Source: Holdemanella hominis
Lineage (GTDB): Bacteria; Bacillota_I; Bacilli_A; Erysipelotrichales; Erysipelotrichaceae
Direction: 5' to 3'
NCBI RefSeq assembly: GCF_014306155.1
Contig: NZ_JACRWH010000003.1
Coordinates: 1-64,000 of the forward strand
DNA length: 64,000 nt
Part shown: piece after piece, positions 44,936 to 54,168 of the stretch
Position numbering within the stretch: the stretch's first letter is position 1
Layout: each line of letters opens with the position of its first letter
Position numbers and translations under genes: made by a program
Notes under the pieces: generated by a model
Databases searched by the model: none
What the model was told of the DNA's origin: nothing
What the model saw: the letters and a program-made list of their open reading frames with translations, nothing else

Positions 44936-44962
44936 TAAAAAGAACTACCTTGTCGATAGTTC
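44936..44962 (-). terminator. Terminator of the pfkB-like/levR-like/kinase operon
   Basis: GAACTA/TAGTTC stem overlapping the kinase stop codon, followed by TTTTTAATTT on the minus strand. Confidence 0.65.
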
Positions 44963-45637
44963 AATTTCAATATTTGGACACTGTTTAGAATTCAATACAT
45001 ACTGAATATTCTTAGAATCCGATTGCTCATAAAAATGAATGGCTTTATCCAGTCCAATTGATAAACTCTTTCGCTTTATCAATCTCTCTTTTAGTATACT
45101 TGGATCTACATTTAGAAATACTGAATCATCACACAAAGGTAACAACTCATTCCAAGGTGCATCTTTAGATAATAAATAGTTTCCTTCAATTAGTACTATA
45201 TCACTTTGAATATACACCTGATTTTCAATTGGATTATGAACCATTCGAGAATATATTGGCCAGAAACAATCTTCCTCTTTTGTTTTTAAAATATAAGATT
45301 TTAATTTTTCTACATCAAACGTATTACGACTCCCTTTTTCATTCAATAAATCATGTTTTTTCAAATAATCATTATAAAAATGAAATCCATCCATTCCAAT
45401 TGTTTGAAATGTACAAGAAGCATTTAATGATTTAAATAACTCTTCTAGAAACAAAGCCAAAGTACTTTTTCCACTCCCTGGACAAGCTGCCAAATATACT
45501 ATGACTCTTTTTTTCTTTGTTTCATATATATGAATCCATCTTTTAAGTAATGGAATCAATACATCATTTATATCATTTGAACTGTAATATGCATTTACTT
45601 CATTGCCATTCACAATGAATTTATTCATCATCTTCAT
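44945..45637 (-). CDS. P-loop sugar/nucleoside kinase (uridine-kinase-like)
   Basis: 230 aa. Walker A AACPGSGKST near 51-60, then TIGMDGFHFYNDY and VLIEGNYLL, as in the uridine kinase/pantothenate kinase/FrcK branch. In this operon a sugar such as fructose is a plausible substrate. Its start lies within the last codons of the levR-like gene (17-nt overlap). Confidence 0.82.
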   Translation of the reverse strand: MKMMNKFIVNGNEVNAYYSSNDINDVLIPLLKRWIHIYETKKKRVIVYLAACPGSGKSTLALFLEELFKSLNASCTFQTIGMDGFHFYNDYLKKHDLLNEKGSRNTFDVEKLKSYILKTKEEDCFWPIYSRMVHNPIENQVYIQSDIVLIEGNYLLSKDAPWNELLPLCDDSVFLNVDPSILKERLIKRKSLSIGLDKAIHFYEQSDSKNIQYVLNSKQCPNIEIELSTR

Positions 45638-48353
45638 TTGATTGTGACTCTTTCATGTTATTGATGTACATATAAATATATTCCGCTTCTTCTACAGGAA
45701 TATCTATACGATAATACTTTTCTACTTTTTGGAATGACTCTTTTAATTGGTAATAAAATTCCTTAAACAACAAAGAACACTCGTCGATTGATTTTGTATA
45801 TACATCAATGCCTTCTTTCAATACAAGTCTTTCAATCAAACAACAAATATGTACATATAATCCAAAACAGATATTGTTAGAGAATACTATGTTCATCTCC
45901 CTTTGAAGAACATTCAATGAATCCGCTACATATTCCAATAACTTATCTGGATTCAAGAAAGTCAAACTCATAATAATATTCGTTAAAGAGAAGTTCTTTA
46001 ATAAGTTTTGTTGGAATTGATTCATTTCTGCAGGTGTAATCATACCTTCAAAATAAGTCCATAGAAAATCGAATGATTCATTCATAATAAAGTTTTCTAG
46101 AGAGACAAACTTTAAATTAGGAATCTTAGGATCTAATGTTCCAATTATACAAATCACTTCATAACGATCAAAGAAATCCGATTCCAATTGATTTTTTACC
46201 AACGTAGAATAATCATACGTCAAGACTTTAACAGGAATCTTTTCAGGTAAAGACTCCTCTAAAATCTCTTTTAATTTTTCAGCCGTACCCATTCCCGTTG
46301 CACAAGAACATAAAATAATTTTTTCTTTTTCTTTGCGTTCTGTAATTTTGTAATTTGTATCCAACATTCCAATAGACTCATCAAAAATGTGCTTCAATGG
46401 CTCATTTTTACTTATGCCCTCACCAACGAACAACGCAAATTTAGTTGAAACATTATTTGCGATGGCAATGTTAAAATTGGTTATATGTGATAAATGATCA
46501 TATATTTTTTCTAAAGATCCCATATCCACCAATAAAATCAAATCTTTTATTTTCGTATATCTATCAATAAAAGACTTTAACTTAACCAATATTTGGTCTG
46601 TTGTTGTATCCAAAGGCATATCAATTGCCTCAAACACATATTGCCCCAACATCTCATTTACACTGGAAGCTATTGAAGAAGCTGTCGCATATCCATGGGC
46701 AAGTATCACACCTACTCTTTGTTGCTGTTCAGATAATGTTAAAGCTTTAGATAAATATAACGCTAAACACGACAAGAAGAACTCATTCACATATAAATTT
46801 AAATGTGATTCTATCAATTCATTCATTGCTGAAACAAGTTTATATTCATTCACATAATATTTCTTGATTAAACCAATAAAAACATCATAAGAATCTGTAT
46901 TTAATTTAGAGTATGTAGAATAATTAGAAAAATAATCCACTAAATACATACAAATCACATTAATATCTTTATCTTTTAAATTACATCGATACTTTTGATT
47001 CACCATTTCAATGATTGCTTTTAAAGAATCAATAATATTTATGTTTGAAGCATATAGTTCACTCTGATCAGAGAATAAAATCTGATTAATTTGTTTACTT
47101 ACATGTAAATAAATATGATCAAAATACTCATCAATCAAGATTTCATTATTTTGAAGCTTAACCGTCCATTTATCTACTTCTTTTAATACCGTTTTATCTG
47201 TATCCTTTTTCGATTCCTCTTTTAATTGATCAATTGTCAACACATGATGTTCCATAAAAGAAATCGTGCGATTCGCAAAATTCAATGTATTCGGTAAATG
47301 TAAATTATTAATTTCGATATATTCTTTATTCTTATTCATAAATAAAGCTGTCATACATGTTTGTCGAATACAGTTTTCTAATTCTCCAACATTCCCTTCA
47401 AAAACAGTATTTAATAACGTTTGATAAGCCAATGAAGAAATTCTAATTTCCTTTTGGATTTGTTTTGATTCATATTCCAGTAAATAAACAATCAAATCCG
47501 CCTTTTCCTTTAATCCACGCTGTTCCAAAGATGGTATATGAATTTGAATAGGTATACGTCTTAACAATGTTTTCAATAAAGCTTTCTTTGGATCTTCTGT
47601 TGTCGCAAACACTAAAAACACATTTGAATGATAAACATTTTCATTATCACCAATCTGCCTGTAACTTCCATTATCCATAAACAAGAATAACTTTTCCTGG
47701 CATTCAGGTTTTAAACAATGCACTTCATCTAAAAACAACACACCGCCATCCGCTTGATGAATCAAGCCAGGATTATCATGGTCTGCACCAGTAAAAGCTC
47801 CCTTTTTATATCCGAATAAATAGGCGGTTAAAAGTTCTGGGTTATTGGCATATTCTGAACAATTGACATGGACAAATTCAGCATCCTTTTTTAAAATCCC
47901 CTGATTGATTCCATACTCATATATTTTTCTTGCAATCAAACTCTTTCCTGTTCCTGTTTGCCCATACAATAATGTTGGTAACCCATTAGGTGGATAACTA
48001 ATACTAGCTTTACAAGTTTCAACAACGCCTCTTAAAGAACCATCATATCCATTCAAAGCTTGAAAATCTTTTTTATCTTCCACTTCTAAAAATTCCATTA
48101 ATTCTTCAATAGATCCAAAAATATTTTTAGGAAGAGAAGTATTATATTGTTTTGAAATTACTTCTTTATCCAAAAAGAGTACTGGGCGAGAATTAATTTT
48201 AATTAAAGCCCCTGTATTATAGTAATCATTCAAATTTTGTGAGACCCAATTTCGTGAAAACCCCAATACTTTACCTACAATAAGCGCACTGTTTTTTTCA
48301 TATTCTCCACTAATTGTATTTTCCTTTATATACTCACTAAGTTTTGTTTCCAT
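45621..48353 (-). CDS. LevR-type sigma-54 activator with PTS regulatory domains
   Basis: 910 aa. N-terminal HTH (about 1-60); AAA+ domain with Walker A YGQTGTGKS near 128, GAFTGAD near 184 for sigma-54 contact, and FLDEVH; PRD1 (about 425-530); an EIIA-Man-like domain with VGVILAHGYATASS near 556; an EIIB-like domain with CSCATGMGTAEK near 690; and PRD2 (about 800-905). Activity is set by PTS phosphorylation of its His residues. Target is almost surely the sigma-54 promoter at 44761-44776. Confidence 0.94.
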   Translation of the reverse strand: METKLSEYIKENTISGEYEKNSALIVGKVLGFSRNWVSQNLNDYYNTGALIKINSRPVLFLDKEVISKQYNTSLPKNIFGSIEELMEFLEVEDKKDFQALNGYDGSLRGVVETCKASISYPPNGLPTLLYGQTGTGKSLIARKIYEYGINQGILKKDAEFVHVNCSEYANNPELLTAYLFGYKKGAFTGADHDNPGLIHQADGGVLFLDEVHCLKPECQEKLFLFMDNGSYRQIGDNENVYHSNVFLVFATTEDPKKALLKTLLRRIPIQIHIPSLEQRGLKEKADLIVYLLEYESKQIQKEIRISSLAYQTLLNTVFEGNVGELENCIRQTCMTALFMNKNKEYIEINNLHLPNTLNFANRTISFMEHHVLTIDQLKEESKKDTDKTVLKEVDKWTVKLQNNEILIDEYFDHIYLHVSKQINQILFSDQSELYASNINIIDSLKAIIEMVNQKYRCNLKDKDINVICMYLVDYFSNYSTYSKLNTDSYDVFIGLIKKYYVNEYKLVSAMNELIESHLNLYVNEFFLSCLALYLSKALTLSEQQQRVGVILAHGYATASSIASSVNEMLGQYVFEAIDMPLDTTTDQILVKLKSFIDRYTKIKDLILLVDMGSLEKIYDHLSHITNFNIAIANNVSTKFALFVGEGISKNEPLKHIFDESIGMLDTNYKITERKEKEKIILCSCATGMGTAEKLKEILEESLPEKIPVKVLTYDYSTLVKNQLESDFFDRYEVICIIGTLDPKIPNLKFVSLENFIMNESFDFLWTYFEGMITPAEMNQFQQNLLKNFSLTNIIMSLTFLNPDKLLEYVADSLNVLQREMNIVFSNNICFGLYVHICCLIERLVLKEGIDVYTKSIDECSLLFKEFYYQLKESFQKVEKYYRIDIPVEEAEYIYMYINNMKESQSNEDDE

Positions 48354-48356
48354 AAT

Positions 48357-49259
48357 CTACTCCAATGTTTTCATGGCCTCCATGATTTGCGGATATGTTG
48401 CTAAACCAGAATGGAATGCTGTTGCGCCACCACAAGCTGTCGCAAGTTTTAATGCTTTAGAGTAATCTCTTTCTTTTAACACACCTGCTATAAAACCAGC
48501 TACCATTGAGTCCCCGGCACCTACTGAATTTACAACCGTACCTCTACAAACTCCTTGCTGATATATTGTACCATTTTCATCAATTAAAATCGCACCATCT
48601 TTTGCCATTGAAATTAATACATTACGAGCTCCTAATGACTGTAATTTTTTTCCACAAGCTACAATATCCTCTTTATTTTTTAATTTTATGCCAAAAATTT
48701 CTTCTAATTCTAAGTTATTAGGTTTAATTAAGAATGGATGATAAGGTAATGTCTTCATCAATAAATCTTTTTCTGCATCCACCACAAAATCAACACCCTC
48801 ATTTAAAACCTTAATAACTCTTTGATACGAATCTGATTGAAGACTCGATGGAATATTTCCTGATAAAATCACCATATCGCCTTTTTTAAATGTTTTAACA
48901 ATTTTCAATAATGCATCAAAATCTTTCTTTTCAATCACTGGACCTTTTCCATTAATTTCTGTTTCCTCATCCGATTTCATCTTAATATTTATTCGGGTCA
49001 TTCCTTTTTCAACTTCAATAAAATTTGTGTGAATACCCAAACCATGCAAACCATCCTTTAATGCTTTACCTGTAAATCCACAAATAAATCCCAATGCTGT
49101 ACTAGGAACTGATAATTCATTTAATATACATGAAACATTGATTCCCTTTCCTCCATAATACACATTTTCTGTTTTGTTTCGATTAATTTGACCAGCTTTA
49201 AAATGATCCACCTGGATAACATAATCTAATGCTGGATTAAAAGTTATTGTATATATCAT
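48357..49259 (-). CDS. PfkB-family sugar kinase (1-phosphofructokinase/tagatose-6-P kinase type)
   Basis: 300 aa. N-terminal TFNPALDYVIQV and GGKGINVS near 37, C-terminal NSVGAGDSMVAGF with the catalytic Asp near 248. This branch phosphorylates fructose-1-P or tagatose-6-P. Three bases separate it from the levR-like gene. It fits a pathway in which the neighbouring PTS delivers a ketose phosphate. Confidence 0.9.
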   Translation of the reverse strand: MIYTITFNPALDYVIQVDHFKAGQINRNKTENVYYGGKGINVSCILNELSVPSTALGFICGFTGKALKDGLHGLGIHTNFIEVEKGMTRINIKMKSDEETEINGKGPVIEKKDFDALLKIVKTFKKGDMVILSGNIPSSLQSDSYQRVIKVLNEGVDFVVDAEKDLLMKTLPYHPFLIKPNNLELEEIFGIKLKNKEDIVACGKKLQSLGARNVLISMAKDGAILIDENGTIYQQGVCRGTVVNSVGAGDSMVAGFIAGVLKERDYSKALKLATACGGATAFHSGLATYPQIMEAMKTLE

Positions 49260-49405
49260 ACTTTACCTTCGCTTTCTATACTTACAACCATAACAGTCTC
49301 ATCTAATGCAGACATTCATGTACTTTATAAGCACAAAATCACCGCAATATCGACTGTGCGCATGAGTGATTTTGAAAAAAAGTTACATGTTAAATGGGCC
49401 ATGCA

Positions 49406-50140
49406 CTATACCTCATCATATGTATATAAATGAATGTTATTTTCTTTTACATATGCTTTTAATTCTTCACTCGTTAAAAAATCCGCTTCTAATACTCTAG
49501 GCATTGTTAGACTGGAAACCGATAAAATATATTGATCTAAGTAACCAGGATGACAAACCATCATATTAAATCCATCTTTTGCCTCATCGACCATCTTTTT
49601 AAAGGATACCATTGGATCATAACCAGGAAACATACTGTCCATATACATATGCATATCTTGCCCATTCACCTTTTCACATCCCATAATCAAAGTTTTTAAA
49701 TTGTGCCGATTCCCCACAATTTCAATGGCCCTATTTAAGTTTTCGCTCATTACAGCATGCGCCTCAAAATAAGCCGGTTCTTTTCCTGTTATTTCTTTAA
49801 AACGATTATATTGCGCTTCCACTTCAAGAATAGCTTCATCTAAATTCACAAAATCTTCTTTTGTGCTACGATACATCTTGCTTGTTTTAAAAGTTCCATC
49901 TTCATGGACTAAACTTGGAATACTTTCAGAATCGCTAATAGGGTTTCCCACACATACATTTGTATGTTGGCCTAGACAAATATCATAATCTTTTACTAAT
50001 TCATAACCATGAAGACTGTCTGGCATATTGACCATAAATCCAATATTCTTAATAACACCATTCTTTACTGTTTCATAAATACCGTAATTTATCGCTTTAG
50101 AAAATCCTAAGTCATCGGCTCTTACCATTATTTTTTTCAT
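49406..50140 (-). CDS. ChbG/YdjC-family carbohydrate deacetylase
   Basis: 244 aa. VRADDLGFS near the N-terminus gives the metal-binding Asp pair; HAVMSE and CHPGYLD carry further ligands. ChbG removes an acetyl group from N-acetyl-sugars such as chitobiose phosphate. Divergent from a DeoR-type regulator gene with palindromes between. Confidence 0.88.
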   Translation of the reverse strand: MKKIMVRADDLGFSKAINYGIYETVKNGVIKNIGFMVNMPDSLHGYELVKDYDICLGQHTNVCVGNPISDSESIPSLVHEDGTFKTSKMYRSTKEDFVNLDEAILEVEAQYNRFKEITGKEPAYFEAHAVMSENLNRAIEIVGNRHNLKTLIMGCEKVNGQDMHMYMDSMFPGYDPMVSFKKMVDEAKDGFNMMVCHPGYLDQYILSVSSLTMPRVLEADFLTSEELKAYVKENNIHLYTYDEV

Positions 50141-50193
50141 ATTGTACCTCTTATTGTTTCTACTAATAATTTAATTAATGCCATTTAAATACA

Positions 50194-50247
50194 AAAACAA
50201 TCAAATATCAATTGTTTTAAGAAAACAATCATTGTATTTGATCGTTT
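50194..50247. promoter_or_regulatory. Nested palindromes between the deacetylase and DeoR genes
   Basis: ATTGTTTT-AAG-AAAACAAT (50211-50229) sits inside an outer pair ATCAAATA ... TATTTGAT (50201-50208, 50236-50243). A likely DeoR operator controlling both divergent genes. Confidence 0.6.
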
Positions 50248-50265
50248 TATATTTATAATTGAATT

Positions 50266-50979
50266 ATGGTAAAACAAGAACGATGGAAAATCATTATCGA
50301 TTTATGTCAAAAGAATAAAAAAGTATATAACGAAGATCTAAAAATCGCATGTAAAACTTCCATTGCGACAGTTCGAAGAGACCTTCAACAAATGGAAGAT
50401 TTAAAACTCGTACAACGATTCCATGGTGGTGTAACACTGAACCCTGATGCTAATGAACTTCCTATGGTTTATAGATCCAATGAACAAATTAGTGAAAAAA
50501 CATGGATAGCTAAACAAGCAGCTCTTCAAATCAAAGATAATCAAACGATTTATTTGGACGCTGGAAGCAGCACTTATGAAATGATTCCTTTTATCCATAG
50601 TAAAAATATCACTGTTGTCACAATTGGAATTCCACACCTCTCCCTATTAATGGAAAAAGATATTCGAACAATCGTTCTACCTGGTTTTATCCGTAAAAGT
50701 ACGGAAGCTATCACGGGTGCTCAAACATTCAATCAATTAGACAATTTCTATTTTGATTGTGCTTTTCTAGGTGTTAATGGAATTCATGAAAAAGCTCAAA
50801 TCACTACTACAAACGAATGGGAAGCTGCTGTTAAAGAAAAAGTTATTCATCAATCAAACAAAGCATTTATTCTCGCAGATCAAACTAAATTCAATAAGAT
50901 CTGCCCAGTAAAATATGCGAATTTAGATGATGTCATATGTATCAGTATGATCAAACCATTCAAAATGAAATATCTATAA
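50266..50979 (+). CDS. DeoR-family transcription regulator
   Basis: 237 aa. N-terminal HTH (TSIATVRRDLQQMEDLKLV near 30-48, then HGG) and a DeoRC sugar-phosphate sensor (LDAGSSTYEM, GVNGIHE, ADQTKFNK). Divergent from the ChbG-type gene. Confidence 0.94.
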   Translation: MVKQERWKIIIDLCQKNKKVYNEDLKIACKTSIATVRRDLQQMEDLKLVQRFHGGVTLNPDANELPMVYRSNEQISEKTWIAKQAALQIKDNQTIYLDAGSSTYEMIPFIHSKNITVVTIGIPHLSLLMEKDIRTIVLPGFIRKSTEAITGAQTFNQLDNFYFDCAFLGVNGIHEKAQITTTNEWEAAVKEKVIHQSNKAFILADQTKFNKICPVKYANLDDVICISMIKPFKMKYL

Positions 50980-50981
50980 AA

Positions 50982-51017
50982 ACAGAGGTTGTAACAACAT
51001 AGCTGCAACCTCTTTAT
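50982..51017. terminator. Bidirectional terminator
   Basis: AGAGGTTG ... CAACCTCT stem with A- and T-rich flanks between convergent genes; overlaps the stop of the 66-aa gene. Confidence 0.7.
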
Positions 51018-51217
51018 TATTCCTTCATGCCTATCTCTTTTTCAAACTCATCAACAATCTTCTTAATCTCAACCAACTCATGATTGAAATCATCAAATTC
51101 ATCCACTAAAACCCTTACTTCTTCAGAATCTAGTACTACATCACTACAAGTATTATCAGCCTGTTTTAATTTTTGAAATACTTCGTCCAACAATTCATAA
51201 TCCTTATCACTCAACAT
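51017..51217 (-). CDS. Small acidic helical protein, paralog 1
   Basis: 66 aa, very acidic, helical. DYELLDEVFQKLKQA...VVLDSEEVRVLVDEF resembles the neighbour at 51229 and a decayed copy at 52383-52507. No known domain seen. Could be a small regulatory or antitoxin-like protein; function not assigned. Confidence 0.6.
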   Translation of the reverse strand: MLSDKDYELLDEVFQKLKQADNTCSDVVLDSEEVRVLVDEFDDFNHELVEIKKIVDEFEKEIGMKE

Positions 51218-51228
51218 GATCCATACCT

Positions 51229-51420
51229 CTAATTCAACAAACCAGGCTTATCCTCATCATCATCAAACATATCAGGCAACATATCCATAATATCCTCTTG
51301 ATTCTTTAATATGATCTTAATCTCTGCACGATTCAGCCTTACACTACTCTTAGTATTTCTAGCACTCCTAAGCTTATTAAATACTTTCTCTAAGAAATCA
51401 AAATCCTCAGCTGTCATCAT
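51229..51420 (-). CDS. Small acidic helical protein, paralog 2
   Basis: 63 aa from ATG at 51420 (GGAG 8 nt upstream); a longer frame upstream looks non-coding. DFDFLEKVFNKLRSARNTKSSVRLNRAEIKIIL aligns in register with paralog 1. Ends acidic (DDDEDKPGLLN). Function unknown. Confidence 0.6.
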   Translation of the reverse strand: MMTAEDFDFLEKVFNKLRSARNTKSSVRLNRAEIKIILKNQEDIMDMLPDMFDDDEDKPGLLN

Positions 51421-51504
51421 AATAACACATCTCCATCCTATAGTTTGTTTATTACACACAATGATACATAAATGAAAAAGGGAACAACATTGTCTCTTTA
51501 TCAA

Positions 51505-52146
51505 TTAGAGAATAGATATTTTTGTTACTGCATCAATTGACATCAAATCCTGATACAATTCATTTTTATGTTCAATCCACCTATTATTTGTATCAAAAGT
51601 CATTAAATCTAGATTCCTATCAATTTTTATTTCATTGACCTCTATACCATACTTCTCAAATATTTTATATATTTCATCTTTGTCAGAAACAATATTTGTC
51701 TGAATCAATACATTAGGATGATCAATTTGATTAAAGAAAGGATAATGAAATATCTTTTGAAGAACGACTAGAAATAATGTCGCAAAAACACCAATAAAAA
51801 TCAATCCAGTACCAATACATGCAGCTATGCCAGAAGTAGTCCACATTCCAGCTGCTGTAGTGAGCCCTTGAATCAAATCATCTTTCACAAAGATTACGCC
51901 AGCACCAAGAAATCCAATTCCACTAACAATTTGTGCTGCCACTCTAGCTCCATCCGCCGTCGACACATCAAAAAACGCATATTTAAAAATAATCATAAAC
52001 ATTGAAGATCCTAGTGCAATAATCGCATGTGTTCGAATGCCCGCCGATTTATTTCGACTCGTCCTCTCATAACCAATAACACAACCACATAAAGTAGCCA
52101 ACACGATACGAAACATCCAATTTATATATTCTTGTTCTGAATACAA
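51505..52146 (-). CDS. MgtC/SapB-family membrane protein
   Basis: 213 aa. Four helices with GCVIGYERTSRNKSAGIRTH near 22-41 and GIGFLGAGVIF, the MgtC core, then a cytoplasmic ACT-like C-terminal domain. Family role: inhibition of F-type ATPase and adaptation to low magnesium or acid. Confidence 0.92.
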   Translation of the reverse strand: MYSEQEYINWMFRIVLATLCGCVIGYERTSRNKSAGIRTHAIIALGSSMFMIIFKYAFFDVSTADGARVAAQIVSGIGFLGAGVIFVKDDLIQGLTTAAGMWTTSGIAACIGTGLIFIGVFATLFLVVLQKIFHYPFFNQIDHPNVLIQTNIVSDKDEIYKIFEKYGIEVNEIKIDRNLDLMTFDTNNRWIEHKNELYQDLMSIDAVTKISIL

Positions 52147-52382
52147 AATATCATCCCCAAAATTGACATAATTAATTTGTTTTTATTTGCTCACTTTCTC
52201 TTTGAGAAGAACAAACTCCTACCCCAAAAATTTGGCAATTCAAATTGAAAACATCTTAGAATTATAATACCATCCTAAATCAAACAAATTTTTCTCAGAA
52301 TATATAAAACGTTATCATCCAACACATCAAAAACTTTGTCATTTTTTGAATCATTCAGTCTTTTACGATAGAACTCTTATCC

Positions 52383-52507
52383 ATTCATTACGATCTTTTT
52401 CAAACTCACCCACTAACACTCTTACTTCTTCACAATCCAGTACTACATCACTACTATTTTAGCTTATTCAATACACATTCCTACAATTCATAATCCTCAT
52501 CTGTCAT
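52383..52507 (-). pseudogene. Decayed third copy of the small acidic protein gene
   Basis: Reads MTDEDYEL, TAG, ECVLNKLK, then stops and a shift, then SDVVLDCEEVRVLVGEFEKD. Matches paralog 1 (SDVVLDSEEVRVLVDEF) closely. The rest of 52147-52382 holds nothing I recognise. Confidence 0.75.
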
Positions 52508-52521
52508 CTACCTTAAGCATC

Positions 52522-52548
52522 ATAAAAGCCGTCACATTATGCAACGGC
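52522..52548 (-). terminator. Terminator after the DUF4405-like pseudogene
   Basis: GCCGT ... ACGGC stem followed by TTTTATG on the minus strand. Confidence 0.55.
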
Positions 52549-52852
52549 AAGTCTTCTATGAAACTTATATATATGAATAGCTAATAAGATTATTAATACA
52601 ATCGACACTGTTCTATGAAGAATTAATATCATTGGATATTCAACCATAATCAATCCTAGTATCCCTAAAACAAAGGATACTATGGTTAATACAATACTTC
52701 AAATCCAATCTCTTTCTATATAGAAAAACATGAATCAAAGCCAATACTAAGAATAATGTAGAAGCCAATTTATGAACTATGATTCCTGTAATTGGAACCA
52801 TAATAGTCAAAACAAAGCTAATTGCGAGTAAATAATTCAAAACCCTTCTCAT
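52537..52852 (-). pseudogene. DUF4405-like membrane protein gene with a frameshift
   Basis: MRRVLNYLLAISFVLTIMVP, VHKLASTLFLVLALIH and LYRKRLDLK in one frame. After a 1-nt shift near 52700 it continues as SIVLTIVSFVLGILGLIMVE, LILHRTVSIVLIILLAIHIY and FHRRLAVA with a stop. Four helices and paired His are typical of the cytochrome-b-like DUF4405 family. Starts in ATGA overlap with the preceding gene. Confidence 0.75.
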
Positions 52853-53205
52853 ATAGTCTTTACTCCAAATGTAAAATAAACCATATGAAAAATCTAAACA
52901 ATCAATAAAACAATATTGCCAACCACAATACCCTTCAATCCCATCATGATAAATCCAATGCTCATTAATAAAGTTACTGAACACATAATACGAAGCTTTG
53001 CTCGTTTCGTCATACCACTCTTAATATTATTCTCTTCATACAACTTCGTATTCTTAAACCAACCATCCAATCTTTTACTTGATTTTGCAAAACAAAAAGC
53101 TGCAAGCAACACAAAAGGAACCGTTGGAAGAATCGGTAATATTACACTAATAATCCCTAACCCTAATGATATGCATCCAATCATGATATATAGAATCTTT
53201 TTCAC
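52849..53205 (-). pseudogene. DUF454 (YbaN-like) membrane protein gene with a late UAG
   Basis: GLGIISVILPILPTVPFVLL then AAFCFAKSSKRLDGWF is the DUF454 signature. A TAG at 52896-52894 ends the frame at 103 aa, but it continues as IFHMVYFTFGVKTI to a TGA that overlaps the next ATG. Trp (TGG) is the probable lost codon. The 103-aa form might retain function. Two GTTAG-N6-CTAAC palindromes lie in its leader. Confidence 0.7.
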
Positions 53206-53216
53206 TATGCCTCCAA

Positions 53217-53314
53217 GTTAGAAAATACTAACTCTTGTTCCATAAAAGAAGCCATCTCTTTGTTAGAGGTGACTAACCGATGATTATACTACTGAATTTA
53301 AGCCTTGTTGTCAA
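53217..53314 (-). promoter_or_regulatory. Promoter with two GTTAG-N6-CTAAC palindromes
   Basis: TTGACA (53314-53309) and TATAAT (53289-53284) are 19-20 bp apart. Palindromes GTTAGAGGTGACTAAC (53262-53277) and GTTAGAAAATACTAAC (53217-53232) flank the start region. Identical spacing implies one dimeric repressor, possibly metal-responsive (DtxR-like). Confidence 0.5.
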
Positions 53315-53466
53315 CACAATCAGTTTAGACATGCGCTCCTTTATCTGGTTTAATACGCTGCGAGTTGGATGAACGAATGTCTTTTATTTTTTCTATAATA
53401 GTGTATAGCATCACACTATCAACCAACAGATTTGCATAAACATTCCTTTATCGGTATAATACAGAT

Positions 53467-53572
53467 GCAGAAAGACTACTGGATACAGTGGTTGCTCTGA
53501 AATCATTCTAATGCTAAGGCACTAGTCAATTCCTTTGCGATTGGGCGGACTAGTGTCTTTTGCATTTTTCTA
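53467..53572 (+). ncRNA. Candidate antitoxin RNA, copy 2
   Basis: About 105 nt from the TATAAT at 53455-53460 to the terminator GGCACTAGTC/GACTAGTGTC with TTTT. Overlaps the 3' end of the peptide gene. Confidence 0.6.
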
Positions 53573-53651
53573 TAATCATTAACATAAGTCGTAGTATTTC
53601 TACTAGTACCATTAAACACATGGCAACGTCAATATAAAGATAAATATACAT
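53550..53651 (-). CDS. 33-aa hydrophobic peptide, candidate type I toxin, copy 2
   Basis: MYIYLYIDVAMCLMVLVEIL, then RLMLMIIEKCKRH. AGGAGG lies 8 nt before the ATG. Differs from copy 1 at four residues, all conservative. Confidence 0.73.
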   Translation of the reverse strand: MYIYLYIDVAMCLMVLVEILRLMLMIIEKCKRH

Positions 53652-53860
53652 ATGACAACCTCCTACAATAAACGGAATCGAGCCGAGAACGCAAGCTAAA
53701 TTACTTTTAATTTCAGAGGTACCACCCTACTGTACACAGTAGCCAATTCCAATTATAAAACTTCAATGTGAAAACATTATTAAATCGCATGAATTTCTAA
53801 AAAATTTTTATAAACATTAAACAAGTCACCCGGTTATCAGGTGACTTGTTATATTAAATA

Positions 53861-54043
53861 TTACTTTTCTGCAATTTTCTTTATTTTATCTGCGATATGC
53901 TTAGCGTCCAACTCATAGTATCCAATAAATCCTTAGGATTACCACTTCTGCCAAACACATTTTGCATACCTAACATATATTGTCTGCATACGACTCCTTC
54001 AGGTGCAAGTACTTCACTCACTGCACTTCCAACCCCTCCACCT
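53861..54043 (-). pseudogene. C-terminal fragment of a transketolase gene
   Basis: GGVGSAVSEVLAPEGVV, RQYMLGMQNVFGRSGNPKDL then, after a 1-nt shift, YELDAKHIADKIKKIAEK and a stop. This is the transketolase C-terminal domain; everything upstream is gone and replaced by a promoter-like repeat (54041-54098). A stem CAAGTCACC/GGTGACTTG at 53821-53849 terminates it. Confidence 0.82.
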
Positions 54044-54098
54044 CTTGTCAGAGATGTCTAACTGATGATAGTTTTCCGAATTTAAGACTTGTTGTCAA
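54041..54098 (-). repeat. Second copy of the DUF454 promoter region
   Basis: TTGACAACAAG ... TTAAATTC ... and a palindrome GTTAGACATCTCTGAC (54047-54062) match 53262-53314. The -10 has decayed. It is fused directly to the transketolase fragment. Confidence 0.65.
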
Positions 54099-54168
54099 TC
54101 TTGAACAACCCTCTTTTTAAATCACAACACCCTATCAAAAGATACTAATTTACACGAAATAATGTCTT

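Larger units (their letters stand above)
53430..53785. repeat. Type I toxin-antitoxin-like element, copy 2
   Basis: Same plan as copy 1: plus-strand TTGCAT-17-TATAAT (53432-53460), minus-strand TATAAT (53757-53752), shared terminator, and CTACTGGATACAGTGG left leader. The right end is more diverged (CTACTGTGTACAG). Confidence 0.82.

Noticed and set aside
49326..49372. Inverted repeat CAAAATCAC...GTGATTTTG as a terminator
   Set aside because: The A/T run lies on the wrong side for the nearby minus-strand genes; I could not decide between operator and chance, so it is not listed.
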